The notes under the pieces: generated by a model | What the model was told of the DNA's origin: nothing | Databases searched by the model: none | What the model saw: only the letters and a program-made list of their open reading frames with translations | Assembly: GCF_026339995.1 (NCBI RefSeq) | Contig: NZ_JAPEPT010000004.1 | Coordinates: 868,001-932,000 of the forward strand | Direction of reading: 5' to 3' | From: Streptomyces sp. NBC_01481 | Lineage (GTDB): Bacteria > Actinomycetota > Actinomycetes > Streptomycetales > Streptomycetaceae | Length of the DNA: 64,000 nt | Shown here: one piece after another, positions 52,258 through 60,874 of the stretch | How the letters are laid out: every line of letters begins with the position of its first letter | Position numbering within the stretch: position 1 is the first letter of the stretch | Made by a program: the position numbers and the translations under genes

Positions 52258-53469
52258 TCAGACGCTCCACTTCTGGTTGTCGGTCCCCGCGCAGCTCCAC
52301 AGCTGCAGCCGGGCCCCGCTGCCCCGGTTGTTGTCCTTGATGTCGACGCACTTGCCGACAACGGTGTTGACCAGGTCGTGGCTGGCGTTCAGGACGAACT
52401 TCTGGGCGGCGTTGCCACTGCACCAGGCGATCTGGATGGGGGTGCCGTCGTTGTAGTTCGCGTTGGCCACGTCCAGGCACTTGCCCTTGATGCGGACGGT
52501 GCCGTCGGAGGCGAACTGCCACTTCTGCGTGGGGCCGTTGTTGCAGTCCCACACGAACAGCTGCTTGCCGTCGCTGAAGTCGCCGCCCGGTACGTCGATG
52601 CAACGGCCCGAGAGGTGACTGCGCAGGGAGACGGCGGCACTGAGAGTCACGCCCGAACCGGCCTTCGCGGGCTGGTCCTTGCGGCCATTGGGCGTCTCCC
52701 CGCCGCTCTGTTTCTCCGGCTGGTCCTTCGTACCGGCGTCCTTCGGCCGACCCTCGCCCTTCACCGGGGCGGACGCGGAAGCCGCTTTCACCGGCTCCTT
52801 CTGCTTGCCCTGCTGGTCGGGGTCCTTCTTGCCGTCGCCGGAGGAACCGGTGTCGGGCGTGGTCGTAGCGAACTCGCCCGGTGCGTCCTGCGCGTTCCCG
52901 CCGAGCACTGTTCCCGCCGACGCCGGCCCCCTGCGGTCCTTGTCGTCGTTCCCGCCAAGCATCATGAACGGCACCGCCACGAGCAGCGCCCCCGCGACCG
53001 CGGCCCCGGCCAGCACCGCCTTACCCGGCCGCCCCACCGGTCCGGCCTGCTGCGGCCGGTCGATCGCGGTCACGGTCATGGTCCGTACGAGCGCCGGCAG
53101 CCGGCTCTTGGCGGCCGCGGCGGCACCGGGGTCGCCTTCGGCTTCGGACTGACTGCCGGAGGCCGCCCCGCTCTCGGAGTTGGTGCCGGTCTCGGAGCCG
53201 GCCCGGCTCTCAGAGTTGGTGCCGGTCTCAGAGTTGGTGCCGCCTTCGGGCTCTGTGGTGCTGCCCTGTGCGGCCGTCTCCTCGGCCGCGGCAGGTTTCG
53301 TACCGGCCTCGGCTCCGCTCTTCGCCTCCGCGGGCTCAGAGTTGGGCTCGGTCTTGGGTGCGGGTGCGGGTGCGGGCTCGGCGACGGCTGCGGTCGCGGC
53401 CGTCTCCTCGCCGTCGGAACCGGGCTCGGCACGCGGGGAGATGGGGGGTTGTGGGGCCGAACGTGTCAC
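52258..53469 (-). CDS. Membrane-anchored ricin-type lectin protein of the T7SS locus
   Basis: 403 residues from GTG 53469. Residues 1-130 are a low-complexity Ala/Pro/Glu/Ser stretch with repeated 'GTNSE' units. One membrane helix follows ('KAVLAGAAVAGALLVAVPFM', about 150-170), then a Lys/Pro/Gly linker and a C-terminal ricin B-type beta-trefoil ('LRSHLSGRCIDVPGGDFSDG', 'GKCLDVANANYNDGTPIQIA', 'GKCVDIKDNNRGSGARLQLW') with 'QKWQF' and 'QKWSV' signatures. The lectin should sit outside, binding glycans. The GTG overlaps the stop of the upstream T7SS-associated gene (GTGA). Confidence 0.85.
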   Translation of the reverse strand: MTRSAPQPPISPRAEPGSDGEETAATAAVAEPAPAPAPKTEPNSEPAEAKSGAEAGTKPAAAEETAAQGSTTEPEGGTNSETGTNSESRAGSETGTNSESGAASGSQSEAEGDPGAAAAAKSRLPALVRTMTVTAIDRPQQAGPVGRPGKAVLAGAAVAGALLVAVPFMMLGGNDDKDRRGPASAGTVLGGNAQDAPGEFATTTPDTGSSGDGKKDPDQQGKQKEPVKAASASAPVKGEGRPKDAGTKDQPEKQSGGETPNGRKDQPAKAGSGVTLSAAVSLRSHLSGRCIDVPGGDFSDGKQLFVWDCNNGPTQKWQFASDGTVRIKGKCLDVANANYNDGTPIQIAWCSGNAAQKFVLNASHDLVNTVVGKCVDIKDNNRGSGARLQLWSCAGTDNQKWSV

Positions 53470-54296
53470 GTGGTCCTCCCTGTGGTGTGGGGCCAGGGTT
53501 CAGGAGAGCTGTCGGTCCGGGCCGCGGCCGCAGGGCCGGTACGGTCCGCCGAGCCGGAGATGCCGCCGGAGCTCTCCACCGTCACGGCCTCTGCTGCGGG
53601 CGCCCCCTCGGCACCCGGCACACGTACGGGATCGAGAAGACTGTCCGCCGGGACGAGCAAGGGGGCCGCGGCTCCGGCGTTCGCCAGCAACCGGGTGCCC
53701 GAAGCACTCAGTGAACGGGCCAACTCGCGTGCGGGAAGCGTGTCATGTCGAAGTGCCGCGGACATGAACTCGTGTACCGGCGAGGTGAACAACAGCACCA
53801 CCGGTGCCCCGTCCAGGCCGGTGGCCGTGAGCGGCCCGCCGTCCGGCCCGCGCACCACTGTGATCTCCGCCTCCGCGAGCGCCGCGAGCGCCTCGTCCAC
53901 CGAGCCGTAACCGGTGGCGGCACGCTGCGCCGCCGCGTCCACCGGGTCGCTGGGCTCCGGCCAGCCGAGCACCCGGGCCGAGGGCCGGTACGCCGGGTTG
54001 GCGCGGTAGTCCCCCACGCCCCCGTCCTCGTCCGACTGCCACTCCCCCAGCACCGCCCACTCCGGCGGCGTCCGATCCTCGGTCCACTCCGGGTCGACCA
54101 CGCCGATCCAGTGCCCCGGCGCCCGGCGGGCGGCGGCCCGCACGGCCTCGGGTATCTCGGGCGTGTCCGCGAATTCGGTGGTCTCGGTGACATCGGCAAC
54201 GACTGGCTCGGAAGCGGCGGTCGGGCCGGAGCCGTCAGGCACCGCGGACAAGGCATCATGCCTGCCCTCTTGCCGTTCTCCGGGCCGCATTTTCAC
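53466..54296 (-). CDS. Type VII secretion system-associated protein
   Basis: 276 residues. The conserved core 'AARRAPGHWIGVVDPEWTED', 'TPPEWAVLGEWQSDEDGGVG', 'YRPSARVLGWPEPSDPVDAA', 'LAALAEAEITVVRGPDGGPL' and 'APVVLLFTSPVHEFMSAALR' matches a family annotated as T7SS-associated in Streptomyces; part of it resembles SseB-like domains. There is no signal or membrane helix, so it is probably cytoplasmic. A Thr/Ser/Pro-rich tail ends the protein. It is the first gene of the operon leading to lectin, EccA-like protein and MycP, overlapping the lectin start by four bases. Confidence 0.8.
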   Translation of the reverse strand: MKMRPGERQEGRHDALSAVPDGSGPTAASEPVVADVTETTEFADTPEIPEAVRAAARRAPGHWIGVVDPEWTEDRTPPEWAVLGEWQSDEDGGVGDYRANPAYRPSARVLGWPEPSDPVDAAAQRAATGYGSVDEALAALAEAEITVVRGPDGGPLTATGLDGAPVVLLFTSPVHEFMSAALRHDTLPARELARSLSASGTRLLANAGAAAPLLVPADSLLDPVRVPGAEGAPAAEAVTVESSGGISGSADRTGPAAAARTDSSPEPWPHTTGRTT

Positions 54297-54841
54297 CTGA
54301 ACTCTTCGGTCCGTACGAATTCTTGGGTGCCGCGCGCCATGCGCGAACCTCGACGTTGATCAGATCCGGGGAGCCAACAGGATGCCACACGCGCCCCGCC
54401 CGTGGGCGACCGGGTCATGTCCGTATCAGGGGCCCGCGTGCCCGTTTGCTGCCCGGGTGGTGAACTTTTGGGGACCAGTGAGACGTGGGTGGACAAAGCG
54501 GTGGGGCTGGGGGTGCTGCTGTCGCCCCTGTGACGGGCTAAGTTGGGTGTGCCATCGGGCCCGTCGACGTACACATGCCTTCCGCCCGGACGTCCAAGCC
54601 AGGGCTGTACGGGAGGACTTCGCGGCTCGGAAAGGTTCGCAGCCCGGAAGGCTCGGACCGGTCCGCGGCCGCCGCCGCGGAGGGTCACGCGGAACTCGAC
54701 GACCGGGACCGAGAGCCGAACCGGCTCACTCGACGCGGCACTTGCCCAAAGCCCGCCGCGCCGACCGGCGTTCGTCCGGCCCGGCCGCTGTGCGGGCACG
54801 TGCCCACCACCGACCGCTCCGCCACCGAGGAGGAGTACCGC
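54297..54841. promoter_or_regulatory. Divergent intergenic region of the lectin genes
   Basis: 545 bp between the T7SS-associated gene (minus) and the B-lectin gene (plus), with no credible gene. It should contain both promoters; GAGGAGG at 54,826-54,832 is the ribosome site of the B-lectin gene. No operator was identified. Confidence 0.45.
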
Positions 54842-55795
54842 ATGTCCCCCCAGCACCACACCCCCGGCGCGAACGCGGAGGCGGCCGCCGCCCGCGCAGA
54901 GGAGGCCGGGTCGCCACCCCCGTCCTCGGCACCGGACGAGCAGGCCCCGAGCCCCGCCGCGGCCCCCAACGCGGAGTCAGGCACTGCCCCGAGCGGGGAG
55001 ACCGCTGCCGCGACCGCCACCGCCGCCGCCCCGCCCCCGGCCGCCGCCGAGCCCGCCGAGGAGCCCGAGGAGGGCGTCGCCGTGGCGGCGGCCGTCGGAA
55101 CGGCGCCGCCGGACGTCAATGCCGCCACCGGTACGGACACAGGACGCCCCCGCAAGCCGATCCTGGCGGGGGCCGCGATCGCCGGCGCCGTCCTGGTCGC
55201 CATACCCCTGCTGCTCGTGGGGAGCGCGAACGACGAGCGACCCGACTCCGCCAAGGGGCTGGCCGCGGACTCCGACACCGTCCTGAACGCGAGCTCCGCC
55301 CCCGCCGTGCTCGACGACTACGTGGCCGAGAAGCCCAGTTCGTCCCCGAGCAAGGCGAAGCCGAAGAAGAGCGAGGCTCCGAAGGTCGCCGTCGTCCCGC
55401 CTGCCGCGCCCTCGCCGAGTCCCAAGGCGAGCAGCTCGCCCGAGAAGAAGGCCAAGGCGACCCCGAAGCCGAACTGGGGCACCAAGACCGTCTACGCGAC
55501 CAGCGTCCTGCAGGTCGGACAGGCCTGGTCCACCAACCGCATCCGCATGGTCATGCAGAGCGACGGCAACCTCGTCGTCTACAACGAGAAGGGCAAGCCC
55601 ATCTGGGCGGCCATGACGTTCGGCGCCAGCCACCGGGCAATCTTCCAGCAGGACGGCAACCTCGTCATCCACAACGCCGACGACCGCCCCATCTGGGCCT
55701 CCAAGAGCCACGGCCACGAGAACGCCCAGCTGGTCCTGCGGGCGGACGGCAAGGTCGTCATTCTTCACAACGGCGGAGTCATCTGGTCCACCTGA
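54842..55795 (+). CDS. Membrane-anchored B-type (bulb) lectin protein
   Basis: 317 residues from ATG 54842 with a strong GAGGAGG. The layout parallels the ricin-type protein across the gap: an Ala/Pro/Glu-rich N-terminus of about 100 residues, one helix ('PILAGAAIAGAVLVAIPLLL'), a Lys/Ser/Pro linker and a C-terminal carbohydrate-binding domain. That domain is a B-lectin with three mannose-site-like repeats, 'MQSDGNLVVYNEKGKPIWAA', 'QQDGNLVIHNADDRPIWASK' and 'LRADGKVVILHNGGVIWST'; the third departs from QxDxNxVxY. The lectin should face outward. Probably part of the T7SS neighbourhood; substrate or surface partner status is inferred. Confidence 0.83.
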   Translation: MSPQHHTPGANAEAAAARAEEAGSPPPSSAPDEQAPSPAAAPNAESGTAPSGETAAATATAAAPPPAAAEPAEEPEEGVAVAAAVGTAPPDVNAATGTDTGRPRKPILAGAAIAGAVLVAIPLLLVGSANDERPDSAKGLAADSDTVLNASSAPAVLDDYVAEKPSSSPSKAKPKKSEAPKVAVVPPAAPSPSPKASSSPEKKAKATPKPNWGTKTVYATSVLQVGQAWSTNRIRMVMQSDGNLVVYNEKGKPIWAAMTFGASHRAIFQQDGNLVIHNADDRPIWASKSHGHENAQLVLRADGKVVILHNGGVIWST

Positions 55796-56200
55796 CACCG
55801 CGGCGGTCGGAAAGGCCCGCCGACTGTCGGACCTCGCCGCTATGTGACGGCCCGTGATCGCACAACGGCGCCACGGCCCGTCACGCTGCCCATTCCGCCG
55901 CTCGCCGCGCGGACCTCAGCCGAGGAACGACAACCGAACCCGCCTGTCCGGGTTGTCGCGGTTCCTGCCCACCAAACTCCGTGACGGCGCCCCAGCCGGA
56001 CGCCGCACGACCACAAGGGGGCGCCTTGGACGACGACGTCATCCTACGAGGACCACACGCGGGCCATCACCGCTTCTCGGGCCTCAACACCCGCCGTTTC
56101 CGCTGGTCAACGAGGTATCGAGTCTGTACCGACGTCGTCGTCTGCGTCCTCCCCTACCGGCTGAGCCGGTGAATCGCCCCAGGCCCAGCCGGTGCCCGCC
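55796..56200. other. Gene-free stretch between the T7SS locus and the kdpA relic
   Basis: Short Arg-rich open frames only; none with a credible start or family. It marks the right border of the secretion locus. Confidence 0.4.
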
Positions 56201-56541
56201 CTACAGCAGCCCGTCGGCGATGGTGCCGAGGGAGAGGGCCGGAAGGAAGTTGAGCAGAGCCAGGATGACGGCCGCTCCGGTGGCCAGGGCGACGAAGTTG
56301 ACGCCCTGCGCGCGCAGCGTACCGACCGTGACGACACCCTGCTGGTGCCTGGCAAGGCCCCCGGCCAGCGCGAGGACGCAGACCATCACCATCGGCAGAT
56401 AGCGTCCTGCCAGCATCGCCACCACCATCAGCAGATTGTGGAAGTCGGTGGCGCCGTTGACACCCGCCATCGCGCTGCCGTTGCTGTTGGTGTTGCTGGT
56501 GTACGCATAGATGAGCTCGGCCAGTCCGTGCGCGCGCAGTT
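56201..56541 (-). pseudogene. kdpA: KdpA C-terminal remnant
   Basis: The minus strand reads 'GLAELIYAYTSNTNSNGSAM', 'AGVNGATDFHNLLMVVAMLA', 'GRYLPMVMVCVLALAGGLA' and 'ALLNFLPALSLGTIADGLL'. This is the last 110 residues of KdpA, the K+-channel-like subunit of the Kdp ATPase, including the selectivity-loop segment 'SNTNSNGSA'. No start and no kdpB/C follow. It is an isolated relic. Confidence 0.75.
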
Positions 56542-56614
56542 GGCCGTGGTGGCCTGCTGGTTCAAGCGTGTGCGCCGTGGGTGCTCGGGTCGCCGGGGTG
56601 GAGTGGCGGCGCGG

Positions 56615-57283
56615 CTACCGTGGGTGCACGGCGTAGGTCAGGTGCGTCACCCGCGACGACGGCTCCGAACGGACCGGCTCCAGCGCGACCCTGGACGCGT
56701 CCACGCCGTCGAACAGGCGGGTGCCGGCGCCGAAAAGCACCGGTGACAGCGTGATCGAGAACTCGTCGACCAGGCCGGCGTTCAGGTACTCCAGGATCGT
56801 CGCGCCGCCGCCGGCGATGCGGACGTCGCGGTCGCCGGCGGTCTCGCGGGCCTGGTCGAGGGCGTGCTCGATGCCGTCGTTGACGAAGTGGAACGTGGTG
56901 CCGCCGGGCCGCTCCCACGGGTCACGCTTGGTGCGCGTCACAACGAAGACCGGGGTGTGGAAGGGCGCCTCCTCCGGCCATGACTGCTCGCCGAGGTCGA
57001 ACATGCGCTTGCCCATGACGCTCGCGCCGGTGCGCTCGAACGTCTCCCGCGCTACGTCGTTGTCGCGGCCCTCCTCGCCGCCCTCGCCCAGCTTCAGGTT
57101 CTCCCGGATGAACCGCAGCGGGAACAGCCACTGCTGCAGCTCCGTCCACTGCGCCATCCAGCGCTGAACGTCCGGGTCGTCCTGCTTGTCGGGCGCGAAG
57201 AGCTCGTCTTCAACGGGCACGGACTCGGGCGCGATGAAGCCGTCCAGCGACATCGTCACGCTGAAGAACACCTTCCCCGCCAT
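56615..57283 (-). CDS. Dihydrofolate reductase-like (RibD C-terminal) family protein
   Basis: 222 residues: 'MAGKVFFSVTMSLDGFIAPE', 'GASVMGKRMFDLGEQSWPEE', 'PFHTPVFVVTRTKRDPWERP', 'VRIAGGGATILEYLNAGLVD' and 'FSITLSPVLFGAGTRLFDGV'. This is the actinobacterial dihydrofolate reductase family (RibD_C fold), with the NADPH-binding 'GGGATI' loop. Substrates of these stand-alone proteins are mostly unknown. Its ATG overlaps the SRPBCC stop by one base (TGATG), so it is the third gene of the ArsR-SRPBCC operon. Confidence 0.88.
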   Translation of the reverse strand: MAGKVFFSVTMSLDGFIAPESVPVEDELFAPDKQDDPDVQRWMAQWTELQQWLFPLRFIRENLKLGEGGEEGRDNDVARETFERTGASVMGKRMFDLGEQSWPEEAPFHTPVFVVTRTKRDPWERPGGTTFHFVNDGIEHALDQARETAGDRDVRIAGGGATILEYLNAGLVDEFSITLSPVLFGAGTRLFDGVDASRVALEPVRSEPSSRVTHLTYAVHPR

Positions 57284-57789
57284 CAGCTCTCCGCCCCCTT
57301 CCGCGCGAGGTCGGTGACATAGGCCGCCAGGCTGCTCAGGGTCTGCCGGCCGCCCTCGATCGCGTGGTACTTCTCGACCGCCTCGTCGCGCAGTTCCTTG
57401 GTGGGGAACACCGTGCGCATCACGAACCGGGTCGCCGCGCCGTCCGGCGCGAAGGTCAGGACCGACTCGAAGGCGTTCGGGTCGTCGCGGGACTCACCGT
57501 GCAGCAGCGCGATCCGCTCCGGCGGGGCGATCCGCAGCCAGCGGATCCACTCGGAGTAGTCGGTCCCGTCCGGCCCGTGCAGCACGAAGTCCCACTCCCC
57601 GCCCTCGCGGAACTCGAAGGACCGCGTGGTGGTGGTGAACCCCTCCGGACCCCACCACCGCGACAGGTGCCGGACCTCGGTGAACGCCTCGAACACCAGC
57701 TCCCGCGGGGCGTCGATGACCCGGGAGATCACGATCTCCCGGTCGGCCGTCCCCGGCTCCGCCCGCGATTCTTGCCTTGCCCCTGCCAT
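57283..57789 (-). CDS. SRPBCC (AHSA1-like) domain protein
   Basis: 168 residues. The AHSA1-type START fold shows 'REIVISRVIDAPRELVFEAF', 'VRHLSRWWGPEGFTTTTRSF', 'FREGGEWDFVLHGPDGTDYS', 'APPERIALLHGESRDD' and 'AVEKYHAIEGGRQTLSSLAA'. These small soluble proteins bind hydrophobic ligands or act as enzyme-like factors. Very often they follow an ArsR-type regulator, as here, with four bases between the genes. Ligand unknown. Confidence 0.9.
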   Translation of the reverse strand: MAGARQESRAEPGTADREIVISRVIDAPRELVFEAFTEVRHLSRWWGPEGFTTTTRSFEFREGGEWDFVLHGPDGTDYSEWIRWLRIAPPERIALLHGESRDDPNAFESVLTFAPDGAATRFVMRTVFPTKELRDEAVEKYHAIEGGRQTLSSLAAYVTDLARKGAES

Positions 57790-57792
57790 CGG

Positions 57793-58134
57793 TCATTCCT
57801 CCTGCCGTGTCTGCTTGAGGTCCTGCACGTAGGTGTCCAGCCGGTCGAAACTCTCGTTCCAGAACCGCTCGAATCCGCCGACCCACTCGTGGACCGGCCG
57901 CAGCCCGCGGGCGTCCAGGCCGTAGAGGCGCTGCTTGCCCGCCCCGCGGACCCGCACCAGCCCCACCTCCCGGAGCACCCGCAGGTGCTTGGACGCCCCT
58001 GGCTGGCTCATACCCAGCTCCTGGGCCACGTCGGTCACCGGCCGCTCACCCGCCCGCAGCAGCGCCAGGATGTCCCGGCGCTGCGGCTCGGCGATCGCGT
58101 TGAACGCGTCCGACGTCGTCGCTGCTCGTGCCAT
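57793..58134 (-). CDS. ArsR/SmtB-family regulator
   Basis: 113 residues from ATG 58134 (in-frame ATGs at 58143 and 58146 are possible). Winged helix: 'SDAFNAIAEPQRRDILALLR', 'AGERPVTDVAQELGMSQPGA', 'SKHLRVLREVGLVRVRGAGK', 'QRLYGLDARGLRPVHEWVGG'. It has no Cys metal site, so like other SRPBCC-linked ArsR proteins it probably senses an organic ligand. It is the first gene of the operon and likely autoregulates through the dyad just upstream. Confidence 0.88.
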   Translation of the reverse strand: MARAATTSDAFNAIAEPQRRDILALLRAGERPVTDVAQELGMSQPGASKHLRVLREVGLVRVRGAGKQRLYGLDARGLRPVHEWVGGFERFWNESFDRLDTYVQDLKQTRQEE

Positions 58135-58145
58135 GACAGCCATCA

Positions 58146-58163
58146 TATTCCCATATCGGAATA
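58146..58163. promoter_or_regulatory. Probable ArsR operator
   Basis: TATTCC CATATC GGAATA is a perfect 6-bp dyad with a 6-base centre, 12 bases upstream of the ArsR ATG. It is AT-rich in a GC-rich context, and its position fits autorepression. Confidence 0.6.
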
Positions 58164-58297
58164 CGTCAAGCGGGTTGGGAATCGGGCGAGTCTTGTTGGA
58201 TGACGATTGCAAACAGCGCTCCCTGCCCCGCCGGCTACGGCGTGGCCGCCTCCCGCAGGCGTATTTGAGGGGTCAGGGCTCGGCTGCGAGCGCGTCC

Positions 58298-58359
58298 TTG
58301 CGCGGCTTGAGCCTGACGTCGACCCGAGAGGGTCAGATCCCGGCTCAAGCCGCCGCGCA
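58298..58359. repeat. Nested inverted repeat with a GAGA-capped inner stem
   Basis: Outer arms TGCGCGGCTTGAGCC (58,299-58,313) and GGCTCAAGCC (58,342-58,351), with the pairing resumed at 58,355-58,358 after a 3-base insertion, enclose an inner stem GACCC-GAGA-GGGTC (58,321-58,334). No gene overlaps it; the whole interval 58,164-58,617 shows no credible coding sequence. It could be a structured RNA or a mobile-element relic. Confidence 0.4.
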
Positions 58360-58617
58360 GGGGACGAATCCACGTGTGAGGCGCGCGACGGCGGGGGCGG
58401 CCAGGGTGAACGCGACCGGGGTACCCGGTGCTCCCCATCCGAAGCGGATGGCGTTTGGTCTTCAGCCCGCAAGGCGCCCTGTGCTTCTTCGCACACGCGA
58501 CTCAGCTTTCGAATTGACCAAGAAAAGGAACCTGGAATGGAGGGTGGCGGCACAGGGGGGCCACGTTGGTGCGCTCGCGCACGCCCTTGCGCGGCGCGTT
58601 GTCCCGTTGCGGGATCG

Positions 58618-59072
58618 TCAATCGGTCCGGGTGCGGAGGCTCCGCGCCAGGGTGGGGATCATCACCGACGCTGCGCCGAGGTGTAGTCCGAGGAGGGCGG
58701 TGGTGGTGGCGGTGTTGCCCCGGAGAGGAGAGGCGGGACCAACGAGATCGCGGTCAGCGACACTGCCGTCCACACGAATCGCTTGGCGGGGCGAGCGCTC
58801 CAACGGAGAAGAGCGACGGCAATGACGATGCCCACGACCGAGAAGAAGCCGGTCACCACGGCGAACCCGGACAACGGGATCGTCTCGCCACCATCGGGGA
58901 CCTCGAAGTCGACGCCAGCGGCCTGGGCAAGCGCAGCGGCGAGGGTGGTGGCCACCATCGCTGCGAGCGTGGCAATGAAACCGGTGCCGGCGAGCCTGCG
59001 GAGCCGGTGGGTGTGGCTGGTCTGGTCCGATGCCGGGCCTGCGACGACCCCGGTGTCATTCATGCTGTTCAT
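58618..59072 (-). pseudogene. DUF6069-like membrane protein with a 3' frameshift
   Basis: From ATG 59072 (GGAGG nine to thirteen bases upstream) the protein has helices 'LAGTGFIATLAAMVATTLAA', 'IPLSGFAVVTGFFSVVGIVI' and 'FVWTAVSLTAISLVPPLLSG', typical of DUF6069. Near 58,724, at a GGGG run, the coherent frame shifts by one base to 'NTATTTALLGLHLGAASVMI' and 'PTLARSLRTRTD', the fourth helix and end. Unshifted, the frame gives a Pro run and no fourth helix. Mutation or sequencing error. Confidence 0.62.
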
Positions 59073-59364
59073 GTCGTTCCTCCATCATTCGGTAACTGGC
59101 GTACGGGTGTGGTGACTGGCATGCGACGGTCCTGGCCTTGGGGGTGACGATGCGCACCCTCGCCGTGCGACGGCCGTGGTTTTGCAGGGCGCGGACGCCG
59201 GTGCCGCGGAGCCAGAACCCGGCGTCGCGTCCGAGGACCGGCCCGGGCTCGCCGTCGCGCAGCTCCAGCTGAACCCGCCCGCGGGTGACGACGCCGAACG
59301 CGTCGCACCACTCCGCCGCGACCACCGCGACACGCGAGCCACCGCGCAGCGCGAGCGTCCACAC
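59056..59364 (-). CDS. Small protein downstream of the sigma factor gene
   Basis: 102 residues from GTG 59364, which overlaps the end of the sigma factor gene. The sequence 'MWTLALRGGSRVAVVAAEWC'-like start (GTG then TGG), 'DAFGVVTRGRVQLELRDGEP', 'GFWLRGTGVRALQNHGRRTA' and 'RVRIVTPKART' has strand-rich, cupin-like character. I do not recognise a family. Tight coupling to an ECF sigma factor suggests a role in its response. Its 3' end overlaps the DUF6069-like gene by 17 bases. Confidence 0.45.
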   Translation of the reverse strand: MWTLALRGGSRVAVVAAEWCDAFGVVTRGRVQLELRDGEPGPVLGRDAGFWLRGTGVRALQNHGRRTARVRIVTPKARTVACQSPHPYASYRMMEERHEQHE

Positions 59365-59369
59365 CGGGA

Positions 59370-60368
59370 CTACTCCGTGCCGTCCGCCGGCAGGCGCTCC
59401 GGCAGCCCGAGCCGCGGGAACTGGTCGTCGTGGAATGTGACGATCTCGGTGATCGCCCCGCCGGTGATGCGCAGGACGTCGATCGTCAGCGGCAGGTACG
59501 CGTCCTCCTGCTTCCGCCAGAGGTAGAAGGCGACGGCGGGCTGCCGGTTCACCGAGGTCAGGACGCAGCGCAGTCGCCCCAGGTCCTCGAAGCCGCTCTC
59601 GAGCCAGTCGTTCACCACCGCGTCGCGGCCGACGTACAGGCCCGGCGTGGGCGGCATCGAGCAGCGGACGTCGTCCCGCAGCAGCGCGGCGATCCCGTCG
59701 ACGTCCGTGGCCACGCTCGCGTCGGTATAGCGGCGCACCAGCTCGCGCGTCCCGGCGTCCTGTTCGCCGCCGGTCCAGTCCTGCCGCTCGGCGGGCAGGT
59801 GCTCCCGCATGCCGGCGCGGGCCCGCTGCAGAGCGCTGTTCACGGAGTTGACGGAGTCCCCGAGCAGCTCCGCGACGTCCTTCGCCGGCCAGTCGACCAC
59901 GTCCCGCAGGATCAGCACGGCCCGCGGGCGCGGCGCGAGGTGCTGGACCGCGACCAGATACGCCAGCTCGATCGTCTCCCGCGCGACGGCGACGGTCTCC
60001 GGCTCGTCCGCGTCTCCCGCGGGCAGCTCGTCGAGCAGCCGGTCCGGGTAGGGCTGCAGCCACAGCACCTCGCCGCCGGTCGCGGGCTCCGGGCGGCGTT
60101 TGGCGAGCAGGTCCAGGCAGGCGTTGGTGGCGATCCGGTACAGCCAGGCCCGGAACGTCGACCGCCCCTCGAAGGTCTCCCGCCGCCGCCAGGCACGGAG
60201 GAACGTCTCCTGCACGGCGTCCTCGGCGTCCTCGAACGACCCGAGCATCCGGTAGCAGTGCATGTGCAGCTCCCGCCGGTGCCGCTCCGCCAGCCCCGAG
60301 AACGCCCGCTCGTCGACCTCGCCCAGACCGCTCCCGCCCAGCTCCTCCAACCGCGTGTCCGCACTCAT
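59370..60368 (-). CDS. ECF RNA polymerase sigma factor with SnoaL-like C-terminal domain
   Basis: 332 residues from ATG 60368. Region 2 is 'RELHMHCYRMLGSFEDAEDA' and 'VQETFLRAWRRRETFEGRST', followed by 'FRAWLYRIATNACLDLLAKR'. Region 4 is 'RPRAVLILRDVVDWPAKDVA' and 'ELLGDSVNSVNSALQRARAG'. Residues from about 205 on form a SnoaL/NTF2-like domain ('RELVRRYTDASVATDVDGIA', 'ALLRDDVRCSMPPTPGLYVG'). This is the TIGR02960-type ECF factor, whose C-terminal domain replaces an anti-sigma factor in sensing. Regulon unknown. Confidence 0.9.
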   Translation of the reverse strand: MSADTRLEELGGSGLGEVDERAFSGLAERHRRELHMHCYRMLGSFEDAEDAVQETFLRAWRRRETFEGRSTFRAWLYRIATNACLDLLAKRRPEPATGGEVLWLQPYPDRLLDELPAGDADEPETVAVARETIELAYLVAVQHLAPRPRAVLILRDVVDWPAKDVAELLGDSVNSVNSALQRARAGMREHLPAERQDWTGGEQDAGTRELVRRYTDASVATDVDGIAALLRDDVRCSMPPTPGLYVGRDAVVNDWLESGFEDLGRLRCVLTSVNRQPAVAFYLWRKQEDAYLPLTIDVLRITGGAITEIVTFHDDQFPRLGLPERLPADGTE

Positions 60369-60874
60369 CACGTCATCCTTCCGTCCCGTCGTGTCCCGTC
60401 GTAGGTATGACGGGTGCGGGCGCGACAACTCATCACCAGGGTCGGTCGGCACTCACTCACGCTGCGGAGAGGAGCGCCCGTCCCCGTGGGTCACGCCTCC
60501 GTACGGGTCCCGTGCCCCCGCGCGGAGCTGGGCGACCGCGGCATCGATGCAGCGCGTCGGCCAGACGGCCCTGCCTCGCATGGACGAACCGCCTATAGCG
60601 GCTGGAGTCGGCATCTCGGACACCGAGGGTGAGCGGACGAATATTTTCGGCCAGAGGTGCGATTCATGGCGCCATGTACGAGATCGACCGAGGCCTGCCG
60701 GGCGAGCGCTGTGCGCATCTTCTTGCCGCGAGGCCTGAATATGCGTGATTCATCCGGAGTTTGCCCTGATCTGGCGAAAGATTCGCCGATCAGGCGGTGA
60801 TACCGCAAGAGAAACGACCGAAACTGTTCTTTGTGTTTTGACGTTTGATCGGCCTGGCGGTGAAGGTCTGGTTC
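60369..60874. promoter_or_regulatory. Intergenic region between sigma factor and exporter genes
   Basis: About 506 bp with no credible gene, divergent between the sigma factor and the MFS gene. The part after 60,740 is more AT-rich (for example CTGTTCTTTGTGTTTTGACG) and likely holds the MFS promoter. Confidence 0.45.
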
